A stretch of DNA of 8,371 bases. Source: an uncultured Woeseiaceae bacterium. Lineage in GTDB: Bacteria; Pseudomonadota; Gammaproteobacteria; Steroidobacterales; Woeseiaceae. The position numbers and the translations under genes are program-made. The notes under the pieces were generated by a model, which ran no database searches, was not told the DNA's origin, and saw nothing but the letters and a program-made list of their open reading frames with translations. The first letter of the stretch is position 1. The number at the start of each line of letters is the position of its first letter. This document shows, piece after piece, positions 1-6,329 of the stretch. The stretch spans positions 1 to 8,371 of the forward strand of contig CALZHX010000143.1 in the NCBI GenBank assembly GCA_945787435.1, in the 5' to 3' direction.

Positions 1-161
1 CTGAGCGCCGCATTACTCTCCGGATCCGCACTGACATTACCTTTGACGGTACCGTCAACGTGGCAGCCGCCCTCGAAATGCAGGTCTCCATTGACCTTGG
101 TGTTGGCGCCAACGAGCGTATCCACGTGGTTGTGCCTGCTTTGTTGTTTCCGACCAAACAT
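1..161 (-). CDS. Bactofilin (polymer-forming cytoskeletal protein), N-terminal part
   Basis: Bactofilins self-assemble into nucleotide-independent filaments that scaffold envelope and cell-wall proteins at the cytoplasmic membrane. Only the first 53 residues lie in the window; the gene continues past the left edge. Reading minus from the ATG at 161, the product begins MFGRKQQSRHNHVDTLVGAN and continues with a TKVNGDL then GGCHVDGTVKGNVSA pattern. This matches the start of the bactofilin beta-helix: a short basic tail, then a D-T-L-[IV]-G-A motif, then GDL and HVDGTVKGNV repeats. A good Shine-Dalgarno (GGAGAAG, minus strand, 171 to 165) sits about 6 bases before the ATG and fixes the start. 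The gene lies 39 bases after the DUF6776-like gene on the same strand, an association known in gammaproteobacteria. The family call is firm; the specific role in this cell is unknown. Confidence 0.88.
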   Translation of the reverse strand, partial: MFGRKQQSRHNHVDTLVGANTKVNGDLHFEGGCHVDGTVKGNVSADPESNAAL

Positions 162-200
162 GTACTTCTCCAATGTGCCCTAACAGGCGGCTAATCAGTG

Positions 201-932
201 TCAGCCCGGACTTGTCGCCCAGGAGTAACTCTCTTCAATGCTGGAAATCGACCGCGTTTTCGAGCGTACCTCTATCGTGATCGATTCCGGCATAAACCCG
301 TCAGGCAGTACGATCTCCCTGTCAAAGTCCTGAAAATATCGAACTGAAAATGGCCAGCTTGCGCTCGAGTCCTCAGGCAGCAACTGTGCGTAACTGTAGG
401 TTGTCGTAACGCCATCTTCCTCACCCTGAACAACCAGGCTTACGTCGCCGGTTACCTTGCGATCGTGCTTCAGCGATTGCACGAGTACAAGACGCACGTT
501 GTAGGCGAGTTCGTCCTGACTGCGCGTCAGCCTGAGGTCCTGGACCTTTAGCCCTGCCGCGCCATCCGCAGGAGACACGATGCCGCGATAAAACGCGATG
601 GCATCGGTCTGCTCCTGGATTTTCGACTGCAGCGTTGTGAGACTTATTTCAACTTCCCTGTAAGCCTCGCGGTCGATATCGCGGTGCGTTTCAAGTAGCG
701 CAATTTCCTCATTGAGCCCGACTATTTCATTTTCAAGACCGGCAATGCGGTCTTCGTACAGCTGACGTTCCTTGCCCGCATCCACAATGTTGTAGTTGGC
801 CTGGATGCGGCCGAACTCAAAGACGAGGTAGGCGAATCCGAGTATCAGCACCGCAAATACCGCGCGCGTCATGAAGACGCGCCCGCGGCTGTGCAACTGT
901 AGTGATGAATGTCGTGCCATTCCTGGGCTCAT
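201..932 (-). CDS. DUF6776-like single-pass membrane protein with coiled coil
   Basis: This is a 243-residue protein of unknown function. It has a short basic N-terminus (residues 1-21), one hydrophobic membrane segment (about 22-40, TRAVFAVLILGFAYLVFEF), a charged heptad-like coiled coil (about 52-112), a conserved-looking FYRGIVSP segment (114-121), and a beta-rich C-terminal domain with LKVQDLRL, YNVRLVLVQ and FSVRYFQDF motifs. That order is the DUF6776 pattern, and such genes commonly sit directly upstream of a bactofilin, as here. The likely topology is N-terminus inside with the coiled coil and C-terminal domain in the periplasm. An envelope-assembly role alongside the bactofilin is inference. 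The start is uncertain: the ATG at 932 has no strong ribosome site, and an in-frame ATG at 920 (MARHSS) is also possible. The gene begins 54 bases after rppH ends and is probably cotranscribed with it. Confidence 0.8.
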   Translation of the reverse strand: MSPGMARHSSLQLHSRGRVFMTRAVFAVLILGFAYLVFEFGRIQANYNIVDAGKERQLYEDRIAGLENEIVGLNEEIALLETHRDIDREAYREVEISLTTLQSKIQEQTDAIAFYRGIVSPADGAAGLKVQDLRLTRSQDELAYNVRLVLVQSLKHDRKVTGDVSLVVQGEEDGVTTTYSYAQLLPEDSSASWPFSVRYFQDFDREIVLPDGFMPESITIEVRSKTRSISSIEESYSWATSPG

Positions 933-986
933 CCGTGAAAAGACATTATGTTACGCGGTGGTCCGGGTCGAGAGAAGTGCGGTACG

Positions 987-1553
987 TCACGAATTGGACG
1001 CTGCGATGTCCTTGTCGAACACGGCCCGCCAGCGCTTGGGCCACCAGCGTGGCCGCGGCGGCAGATCCTGCGGATATGCGGTTGATCCGAGTTCATGCAG
1101 GGCGCGCGCATAAACACGACGTTTGAAGTAGATGACTTCATTTACGGGTCGCCAGTAGTCAACCCAGCGAATGCGGTCGAATTCGGGCTGGTCACAACGA
1201 TCGAAACGGACATTTTCTGTCGAGGAGGTGAGATGGAGCATGAACCAGCGCTGCTTTTGCCCAATGCAAAGCGGCTCGCTGTTGCGCCTTACAAATTTGT
1301 CGGGCAAGCGGTACCGGAGCCAGTCCGAGGTCACGCCGAGCAGCTCGACATCCGTGCGCTCGAGACCGACCTCCTCGCGGAGCTCGCGATACATCGCTTC
1401 TTCGGGATCCTCACCGACAAGCACGCCACCTTGCGGAAATTGCCAGCCCTTGCTGCCTGCCCGGCCGGCCAGCATCAGCTTGCCGTCCACGTCAGTCAGG
1501 ATGATGCCGACGTTGGCGCGGAATCCCTCACCATCAATCCAGTCGTTGCTCAT
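987..1553 (-). CDS. rppH: RNA pyrophosphohydrolase (Nudix family)
   Basis: RppH removes pyrophosphate from the 5' triphosphate end of mRNAs in the cytoplasm, exposing them to RNase E-dependent decay. The product is 188 residues. A perfect Nudix box (G-x5-E-x7-R-E-U-x-E-E-x-G-U) spans residues 42-64: GG at 42-43, E48, then RELREEVGL at 56-64. It is preceded by the WQFPQGG motif typical of RppH (37-43), and the N-terminus contains GFRANVGIIL (10-19), the usual RppH opening. The frame extends upstream to an ATG at 1607, but the extra 18 residues are not family-like, so I chose the ATG at 1553. The ribosome site is weak. The C-terminus (residues ~165-188) carries a proline- and tryptophan-rich tail (RPRWWPKRWR). 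It is the first gene of the minus-strand rppH–DUF6776–bactofilin series, divergent from the permease gene. Confidence 0.93.
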   Translation of the reverse strand: MSNDWIDGEGFRANVGIILTDVDGKLMLAGRAGSKGWQFPQGGVLVGEDPEEAMYRELREEVGLERTDVELLGVTSDWLRYRLPDKFVRRNSEPLCIGQKQRWFMLHLTSSTENVRFDRCDQPEFDRIRWVDYWRPVNEVIYFKRRVYARALHELGSTAYPQDLPPRPRWWPKRWRAVFDKDIAASNS

Positions 1554-1596
1554 TGCAACCGATACGAAAACTCTAACTGCCTTTAACTTTACACCA

Positions 1597-1626
1597 ATTA
1601 TGTGCATTGTCCGTGTCTTCAGTCAC
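1597..1626 (-). promoter_or_regulatory. Candidate sigma-70 promoter for rppH
   Basis: On the minus strand, GTGACT (1626 to 1621) is followed after 18 bases by CATAAT (1602 to 1597). These match the -35 consensus at four of six positions and the -10 consensus at five of six. Transcription would start about 1590, leaving an untranslated leader of roughly 35 bases before the rppH ATG at 1553. This is pattern reading only; the short AT-richer divergent gap is the natural place for a promoter. Confidence 0.35.
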
Positions 1627-1628
1627 AT

Positions 1629-1634
1629 GGGGGA
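1629..1634 (+). promoter_or_regulatory. Shine-Dalgarno deciding a TTG start for the permease
   Basis: GGGGGA lies 6 bases before an in-frame TTG at 1641. The frame has no ATG near its beginning. The other options are a GTG at 1602 with no Shine-Dalgarno and a GTG at 1662 with a GGAG only 4 bases away. The TTG gives a 328-residue protein, close to the ~326-residue norm for BtuC, so it is the best-supported start. Confidence 0.45.
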
Positions 1635-1640
1635 CATTCA

Positions 1641-2627
1641 TTGCTTGCTGGGCGGAGATTAGTGTTGTTTGCCGGACTGTTCGGTGTTGCGATCGGCGCG
1701 ATGGTCTTCGCGCTTGCGTCGGGCAGCGCGGATATCGGTTTTGGCGATGCCATGCGCGCACTCTTTGGCGAGGCACCCGAGAACACTCGCGCACTGGTTA
1801 TGGACCTGCGGCTGCCACGGGCATTGACGGCATTTTCTGTCGGCGGTCTGCTCGCGATTGCCGGCGTCCTGATGCAGGTTCTGCTGCGCAATCCGCTGGC
1901 AGAGCCGTACATTCTTGGCAGTTCCGGTGGCGCGGCGGTCGCCGCCCTGTGCGCGATGATTCTCGGCTTGAGCAGCATCCTCATTGACATTGCGGCGTTT
2001 GGCGGTGCGATGGCTGCGACGCTGCTGGTGTTCTCGATTGCGCACGGAACCGGAAGCTGGGCGCCGGCGCGCCTGCTACTGACCGGCGTCGTTCTTGCTG
2101 CCGGATTCAGCGCGGCTACAACCCTGTTGCTTGCCCTTAGCCCGGAACAGAACCTGCGCGGCATGCTGTTCTGGCTGATGGGCGATCTGAGTTTTGCCTA
2201 TGAACCCGGGCGCGTGCTGTGGCTAATGCTTGTGCTGGCTGCAGGCGCCACGTTATCAGCCAGGCACCTGAACGTTCTGTCCCGAGGCGAGCTCCAGGCC
2301 GCGATCGCAGGCATGCCTGTGGTTGGCTTTCGCTATATCGTGTTCGCCGCAGCCTCGCTCGCGACCGCGCTGTCGGTTACGACGGTCGGCGTAATCGGCT
2401 TTATCGGGCTGGTCGTGCCGCATCTCGTTCGTCTTGTGGCCGGCAGCGACCATCGCATTGTCGTTCCGGCTTCTGCTTTGGCGGGGGGCAGTTTGCTCGT
2501 CATGGCAGATACACTGGCGCGGACGGTCATGGCGCCACGGCAACTACCGGTTGGCGCACTAACGGCCGCGATCGGCGTGCCGTTGTTTCTGATACTGATG
2601 AGTCGCGGCCAGACTCGGGGCCGCTAA
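1641..2627 (+). CDS. FecCD/BtuC-family ABC transporter permease
   Basis: This is an inner-membrane permease of the type that imports cobalamin, heme or ferric siderophores, normally as a dimer with a BtuD-type ATPase and a BtuF-type binding protein. From the TTG start it is about 328 residues and highly hydrophobic, with around ten membrane segments expected. Family signatures are clear: RLPRAL (57-62) leading into the second membrane segment, RNPLAEPYILGSSGG (83-97), GFIGLVVPHLVRL (253-265) with the downstream coupling region, and LPVGALTAAIGVPLF near the end. The substrate cannot be read from the permease. No ATPase, binding protein or TonB receptor gene is adjacent; the next gene, 4 bases on, is a cysteine-cluster protein. 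No cobalamin riboswitch fits in the short upstream gap. Using the GTG at 1602 instead would add 13 residues with two cysteines (MHCPC). Confidence 0.9.
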   Translation: MLAGRRLVLFAGLFGVAIGAMVFALASGSADIGFGDAMRALFGEAPENTRALVMDLRLPRALTAFSVGGLLAIAGVLMQVLLRNPLAEPYILGSSGGAAVAALCAMILGLSSILIDIAAFGGAMAATLLVFSIAHGTGSWAPARLLLTGVVLAAGFSAATTLLLALSPEQNLRGMLFWLMGDLSFAYEPGRVLWLMLVLAAGATLSARHLNVLSRGELQAAIAGMPVVGFRYIVFAAASLATALSVTTVGVIGFIGLVVPHLVRLVAGSDHRIVVPASALAGGSLLVMADTLARTVMAPRQLPVGALTAAIGVPLFLILMSRGQTRGR

Positions 2628-2631
2628 TCGT

Positions 2632-3018
2632 ATGAAGGCCTGCAATCAGTGTGGCAAATGCTGTATTCATTACGGTGACGGTGGCCTGTCGGCGACAAGT
2701 GCCGAGATTGACTGGTGGGAAACGCACCGGCCGGACATATTTGAGTATGTTCGCGATGGCCAAATCTGGGTAAACCCGGTCACCGGCAAACCGCTGACAA
2801 GATGCCCGTGGTTGGAAAAAGTGCCAGACCAGGAAAAGTATGTTTGCGGCATCTATCACGACCGTCCGGACGACTGTAAGCACTATCCGGTCGATATCGA
2901 CCAGATGATTCGGGACGGGTGTGAAATGCTCGAGCCGCGTGACCTGGTCAACGCGAAAAAGGCACAGCAAACGCTTGTCCTTCTTATGTCGGACAGCCGC
3001 CCGCCGTTGTCCCGATAA
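2632..3018 (+). CDS. YkgJ-like cysteine-cluster protein
   Basis: This small 128-residue soluble protein belongs to the YkgJ/CxxCxxCC group (zinc- or iron-cluster-binding proteins of mostly unknown function). Eight cysteines are visible: C4, C7, C10 and C11 in CNQCGKCC at the very N-terminus, then C58, C72, C82 and C97. They fall in the usual surroundings: RCPWL, then YVCGIYHDRPDDCKHYP, then GC. This is consistent with a bound metal or Fe-S cluster; which metal is not shown. The ATG follows the permease stop by 4 bases with little independent ribosome site (GGGGCCGC upstream), so translational coupling is likely. The link to a metal-chelate permease suggests a metal-related role, for instance handling the imported metal, but this is inference. 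It is convergent with the binding-protein gene, whose stop is 12 bases beyond. Confidence 0.88.
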   Translation: MKACNQCGKCCIHYGDGGLSATSAEIDWWETHRPDIFEYVRDGQIWVNPVTGKPLTRCPWLEKVPDQEKYVCGIYHDRPDDCKHYPVDIDQMIRDGCEMLEPRDLVNAKKAQQTLVLLMSDSRPPLSR

Positions 3019-3030
3019 GCACCTGGAGAA

Positions 3031-3966
3031 CTAGTCGTACCTGGCCCGCTCGGCCAGTTTGACCGCGTCTTCGTAATACCAGGCGACGACACTGACATTT
3101 TCCCGCTCAATGGACGGGTCGCCCACGGCGTCAGCAATCCCGGAGTCCGTGAGCAACCATTCTACGAACTCTATCGCGCCATCAGGATTACGAGCATGTC
3201 GCGCGATGCCGACCGCCTCAACATCGGCAAACCAGGTCGCGGGCATGATTTCCTCAATATCAGTGTTTGCGATATCAAGCGCTATGTTTGAGACAATGCC
3301 GATACCGCAGGCCCCGCTCTCAATTGCCCGAATCAACTGTGCTTCGTCCTTGAACGGCGGTGCCGCGAGGTTCTTGATCCAGCCTCGTACGACAAGCTCT
3401 GCCGGTCGAACGCCGAGTTCGCTGACCATAGTCGCGATGACCGTGCGGTTGACCGAAATAGCGGACGAAGACAGGCAGAGCGTTCCCGAGAATTGCGGAT
3501 CTGCGAGCGCGCCGACGTCGGGCACGTCGTCAGCCTGCAGGCCGGCAAGTTTGTGAACGATCACGGCTGAATGGACTTGTGTTCCAAACCACAGATCATC
3601 CGGATCCCGGGCCCACGCTGGCACGTGCTCCCTGGCCAGCCCCGAAAAAAGCGGCCGCAGCGCGCTCTCGTCAGCTGCTCGCCAAGCATCGACGACCGAA
3701 CGGGTCACTAGCACGTCTGCCGGCGGCGATATGTTGTTTTTGATCATGTCATCGACAATACCGGTCGCTGCGCCCCGACGAACGATAACCAGGACACCGG
3801 TCTTCTCGGTATACCGTTCAGCTGCGTCTACGAGCGCTGCGTCGTCTTCAAAAGCTGCGTAGACAACAACAGGCTCTTTTCTGACCTCTGTTGACTGCGA
3901 CTCCGGTGGTTGCCCGCAACTGGCACAACACACCGCTAACAAAACCAGGTTCAGGATTCGAAACAT
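3031..3966 (-). CDS. Fbp/FutA-like ABC transporter substrate-binding lipoprotein
   Basis: This 311-residue periplasmic binding protein resembles the ferric-iron FbpA/FutA family. The N-terminus is a signal peptide with a lipobox-like end (CASC, cysteine 17), so it is probably a lipoprotein, although a Cys at -3 is unusual. Family marks are VVVYAAFED (33-41), YTEKTGV (52-58), SPPADVLVTRSVVDAWRAA (80-98), FSGTLCLSSSAISVNRT (159-175), ESGACGIGIV (216-225) and the NPDGAIEFVEWLL segment (260-272). The N-x-Y-Y iron ligands expected just after the GIGIV strand are absent: the sequence there is SNIALDIA (226-233). The usual S-S-R-H-Y at the start is also replaced by AAFED. The ligand may therefore not be iron bound in the usual way. 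No cognate permease or ATPase is adjacent. It starts 2 bases after the cyclase gene stops, with a GAGGG ribosome site at 3977-3973 inside that gene's end. Confidence 0.85.
   Translation of the reverse strand: MFRILNLVLLAVCCASCGQPPESQSTEVRKEPVVVYAAFEDDAALVDAAERYTEKTGVLVIVRRGAATGIVDDMIKNNISPPADVLVTRSVVDAWRAADESALRPLFSGLAREHVPAWARDPDDLWFGTQVHSAVIVHKLAGLQADDVPDVGALADPQFSGTLCLSSSAISVNRTVIATMVSELGVRPAELVVRGWIKNLAAPPFKDEAQLIRAIESGACGIGIVSNIALDIANTDIEEIMPATWFADVEAVGIARHARNPDGAIEFVEWLLTDSGIADAVGDPSIERENVSVVAWYYEDAVKLAERARYD
3041..3060 (+). terminator. Possible weak hairpin terminator after the cysteine-cluster gene
   Basis: CTGGCC (3041-3046), a five-base loop, GGCCAG (3052-3057) and then TTT form a six-pair GC-rich stem with a very short T run, beginning 22 bases past the plus-strand stop codon. 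It lies inside the last codons of the convergent binding-protein gene, so it may simply reflect coding sequence. The short T tract makes it a poor intrinsic terminator. Confidence 0.25.
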
Positions 3967-3968
3967 GA

Positions 3969-5069
3969 TCAGCCCTCGTCCATAGCGAGCCGGTCCCGGC
4001 CGTCTGACTTCGCGCGATACAGTGCTACATCAGCGCGAGCAATCAAGGACTCGCCGATCGTCTTGAGGTCATCGGCGTCGGCGTCGGGCGTAACACCCGC
4101 GATACCGATAGATGCCGTAATCGCCTGCTGTTCGCCACCCGGCAACTCATACGGCACAGCAGCCACAGCCTCTCGAATGCGTTCAGCGAGTCTTACACCG
4201 GAGGAAATATCGGTGTCGGGAAGCAACACGATAAACTCTTCGCCACCGTACCGAGCCGCAACATCGCTGGCACGAACCTGCGCGTCGATGCGGTTTGCCA
4301 ATTCCTGCAACACAGCATCGCCTGCCGCATGACCAAAAGAATCATTCACTTTCTTGAAATGATCCACGTCGAGCATCAGGCATACCAAGTGATGGCGATC
4401 GCGTCGCGCTCTCGCAAGTTCCTCATGCAGACGCACCTGCAGGTAGCGGCGGTTATGCCAACCGGTAAGAACGTCAGTAAAACCGCTGCGCAACAGGCGC
4501 GCGCGATTGACTGTGTTGTCGACACAATAAGAGGCGATCACTCCAAGATGAGCGAGGAAATCCGTCGCATGCGCACGTGTGTATCGTTTCGCATCGCGGC
4601 TACCGAGATTGATGCTGCCGATCAGCTCTCTTCGATGTGTCAACGGAATTATCGCCACGCTGGCAAGGTCTGTGGACTGCGGAAAAATAAGTTGATGGTC
4701 ACAAGCCGCGAACGCTCCAAGCCAGGGTTGACGCAGCGCGACATACTGCGGTGCTAGACCGGTCAGGGACTCGACCATCAACAAGCCATCGAAGCCCTCG
4801 GCAGGTGTCCCGGCCGCCAACAACAAATGGCGCACATCGTGGTCAGGGTCGCAGAGGACAACTGAAACGTGGTCGAGGTTGTGGCTCGAGCTCAGCCCGT
4901 CAGTCAACTCGTGAATCAGGGTTTGCAGGTCGTCCGCGTGCAACAACCTGAGTTCCCGTTGCTGCGTACGATGCATCTTGGCATCGTTGCGGGCGACCTC
5001 GGCTTTTAGCTCTTCGAGTTCCCGCTCGGCCGCCACCAGGCGGGTGACCAAATCGTCTGCGGTTTCCAT
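3969..5069 (-). CDS. DUF484-GGDEF diguanylate cyclase
   Basis: This is a predicted soluble 366-residue enzyme making cyclic di-GMP from two GTP. Residues 1-45 form a charged coiled coil. Residues ~45-190 look like a DUF484/GAF-like sensor domain (ARNDAKMHRTQQREL, SVAIIPL, SINLGSRDAKRYTRAHATDFLAHLG). Residues ~197-360 are the GGDEF domain, with DVLTGWHNRRYL at its start, metal-binding DVDHFKKVND (234-243), FGHAAGD and the active-site GGEEF at 275-279. An inhibitory-site RxxD (RASD, 266-269) stands five residues ahead, so product feedback is expected. All key catalytic residues are present, so it should be active. No membrane segment is seen. The frame opens further upstream, but the ATG at 5069 has a strong GGAGGG site (5083 to 5078) 8 bases away and gives the right domain layout. 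It lies 28 bases after tyrA and 2 bases before the binding-protein gene. Confidence 0.92.
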   Translation of the reverse strand: METADDLVTRLVAAERELEELKAEVARNDAKMHRTQQRELRLLHADDLQTLIHELTDGLSSSHNLDHVSVVLCDPDHDVRHLLLAAGTPAEGFDGLLMVESLTGLAPQYVALRQPWLGAFAACDHQLIFPQSTDLASVAIIPLTHRRELIGSINLGSRDAKRYTRAHATDFLAHLGVIASYCVDNTVNRARLLRSGFTDVLTGWHNRRYLQVRLHEELARARRDRHHLVCLMLDVDHFKKVNDSFGHAAGDAVLQELANRIDAQVRASDVAARYGGEEFIVLLPDTDISSGVRLAERIREAVAAVPYELPGGEQQAITASIGIAGVTPDADADDLKTIGESLIARADVALYRAKSDGRDRLAMDEG

Positions 5070-5077
5070 GCTCGCAT

Positions 5078-5083
5078 CCCTCC
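5078..5083 (-). promoter_or_regulatory. Strong Shine-Dalgarno for the diguanylate cyclase
   Basis: GGAGGG on the minus strand, 8 bases before the ATG at 5069, decides between this start and the upstream in-frame codons that overlap tyrA. It sits in the 28-base gap between tyrA and the cyclase gene. Confidence 0.6.
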
Positions 5084-5097
5084 GATTGTTGCTACTG

Positions 5098-6183
5098 TCA
5101 GCCGCGCAACGCCATGTATTGGCGGCCTTTCTCCATGAGATCGATAAAGCCCTCTTTGTCGCCATTTGCGACGCTCTTGCGAATCCGGTTCGCTGCATCG
5201 CACAAGGCATCAAGTGGACCAAGTCCGAACTTGTTCAGGTTTTGAATCTCGAAATAGAGGTGCGGATTGTCCTGTGCAACCGCTGCCGACACGAGCAACT
5301 GCGAATCAAACGTCGTTGACGACAGTTGCGCGAGTTTTGGAGCCGCCTCACCGCTTTCGGCCAGCGCCGTAAAAAACGCGATGTTCAAAGCGTGCGACAA
5401 ACCAAGCACGTACGCGATCAGGCGGTCATGATCATCGAGTCCCATTTCAAGCTGCTCGACCATTGTGGAGCTGAACAGTTCTTTCGCCGCCTGCGTTGCC
5501 TCTGGCACGCCGGCGTCGCAAAAAATAAGGTGGTGACCCGAAAGTAACCGGGTCTCCGGCCCATACATCGGATGCAATGACGTGACGCGGCAACCGGCAC
5601 TCCGCAACTCTGTCAGTCCATCGATCAGCGGTGTCTTGAGGGAGCCAATGTCGAACACGAGTCCCGCCGGCTTGAGAACCGCCAGCTGTGCGAGGATTCG
5701 GCCCGAAACAGCGAGTGGCGCAGCAACGACGATAACATCGTAGTCGACGCCGGCATCGGTCCAGCTATTGAACCTTCCCGGTCCGTTTCCAACATTGCTA
5801 TCCGCAATCGTCGTATCGAAACCCTGCGATGCGAAGAAGTCGACAAACCAGCCGCCCATTTTGCCGGCGCCACCGATGACAAGCACACGCTGACCGTCCC
5901 CTTTGCCCTCGGCAATGACGCGTTCGCGCTCCTGGCTTGCCAGGGAGGAGCGAATCAGTTTTCGCAGCACGTCTTCAGCCAGGTCAGGATCGATACCGAG
6001 TTTCTCCGCCTGGGTGCGGCCCATGTCGAGCACATCTTTTTCCCGGGCATAATCGCGCGTGCCCGTGCCTGTGGACTGCTTGTTGCGGCCTATGTCGCCG
6101 ACCAGGCGCTGACGTTCGGCGATCAGGTCGACGATTTGCCGGTCGACAGCAGTCAGTTCTTTGCGCAGGTCGTCAAGACTCAT
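5098..6183 (-). CDS. tyrA: Bifunctional chorismate mutase / prephenate dehydrogenase (T-protein)
   Basis: This 361-residue fused cytoplasmic enzyme of tyrosine synthesis converts chorismate to prephenate, then oxidises prephenate with NAD to 4-hydroxyphenylpyruvate. Residues 1-~88 are the AroQ chorismate mutase domain, with recognisable conserved positions R7, R24, K35, R47 and E48 and the DLAEDVLRKLIRSSLASQ helix. From ~98 comes the prephenate dehydrogenase: a dinucleotide-binding RVLVIGGAGKMGGWF (99-113) with D128 at the end of the second strand, DIGSLKT (178-184), and SLHPMYGPE (202-210) containing the likely catalytic histidine H204. Length and order match the enteric TyrA (373 residues). 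The ATG at 6183 is the natural family start, though its ribosome site is weak. It is the first gene of the tyrA–cyclase–binding-protein series and is divergent from frmA across 146 bases. Confidence 0.95.
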   Translation of the reverse strand: MSLDDLRKELTAVDRQIVDLIAERQRLVGDIGRNKQSTGTGTRDYAREKDVLDMGRTQAEKLGIDPDLAEDVLRKLIRSSLASQERERVIAEGKGDGQRVLVIGGAGKMGGWFVDFFASQGFDTTIADSNVGNGPGRFNSWTDAGVDYDVIVVAAPLAVSGRILAQLAVLKPAGLVFDIGSLKTPLIDGLTELRSAGCRVTSLHPMYGPETRLLSGHHLIFCDAGVPEATQAAKELFSSTMVEQLEMGLDDHDRLIAYVLGLSHALNIAFFTALAESGEAAPKLAQLSSTTFDSQLLVSAAVAQDNPHLYFEIQNLNKFGLGPLDALCDAANRIRKSVANGDKEGFIDLMEKGRQYMALRG

Positions 6184-6220
6184 GGTTTATCGATTCGGCT
6201 AACGGCTGGTGAAGAACTCC

Positions 6221-6250
6221 GTTTTACAGGAGACACGCGAGGCTCGGCAA
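6221..6250 (-). promoter_or_regulatory. Candidate promoter for tyrA
   Basis: On the minus strand, TTGCCG (6250 to 6245), an 18-base spacer and TAAAAC (6226 to 6221) match the sigma-70 consensus at eight of twelve positions. Transcription would begin about 6214, some 30 bases before the ATG. This is pattern reading only. Confidence 0.28.
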
Positions 6251-6260
6251 GCGACATCGC

Positions 6261-6280
6261 ATTGTCGACAGGCCGGCAAT
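6261..6280. promoter_or_regulatory. Inverted repeat in the tyrA/frmA divergent gap (possible operator)
   Basis: ATTGTCG (6261-6267) and CGGCAAT (6274-6280) are inverted copies with one mismatch and a 6-base spacer. The repeat overlaps a weak frmA promoter candidate (TTGTCG at 6262-6267, GAATAT at 6286-6291, 18-base spacing). A regulator binding here could affect frmA and perhaps tyrA. No known operator is recognised. Confidence 0.2.
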
Positions 6281-6329
6281 CGTGAGAATATCGCCCTCCG
6301 GAACGCAAACACAGTGGGGCCAGACAAAA

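Noticed and set aside
1554..1640. Cobalamin riboswitch ahead of the BtuC-like permease
   Set aside because: The divergent gap is under 90 bases and lacks a B12-box-like sequence; it cannot hold the full element.
1095..1662. Two long plus-strand open frames across the rppH region
   Set aside because: They are antisense to rppH, which has a perfect Nudix box; their products are low-complexity and resemble no family.
1641..3966. The permease and the Fbp-like binding protein as one transporter
   Set aside because: They are convergent on opposite strands and belong to different importer classes: FecCD permeases pair with BtuF-type binding proteins, Fbp-type proteins with FbpB-type permeases.
4329..4757. 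A 142-codon plus-strand open frame
   Set aside because: It is antisense to the DUF484-GGDEF gene, which carries clear domain motifs; it has no family features or ribosome site.
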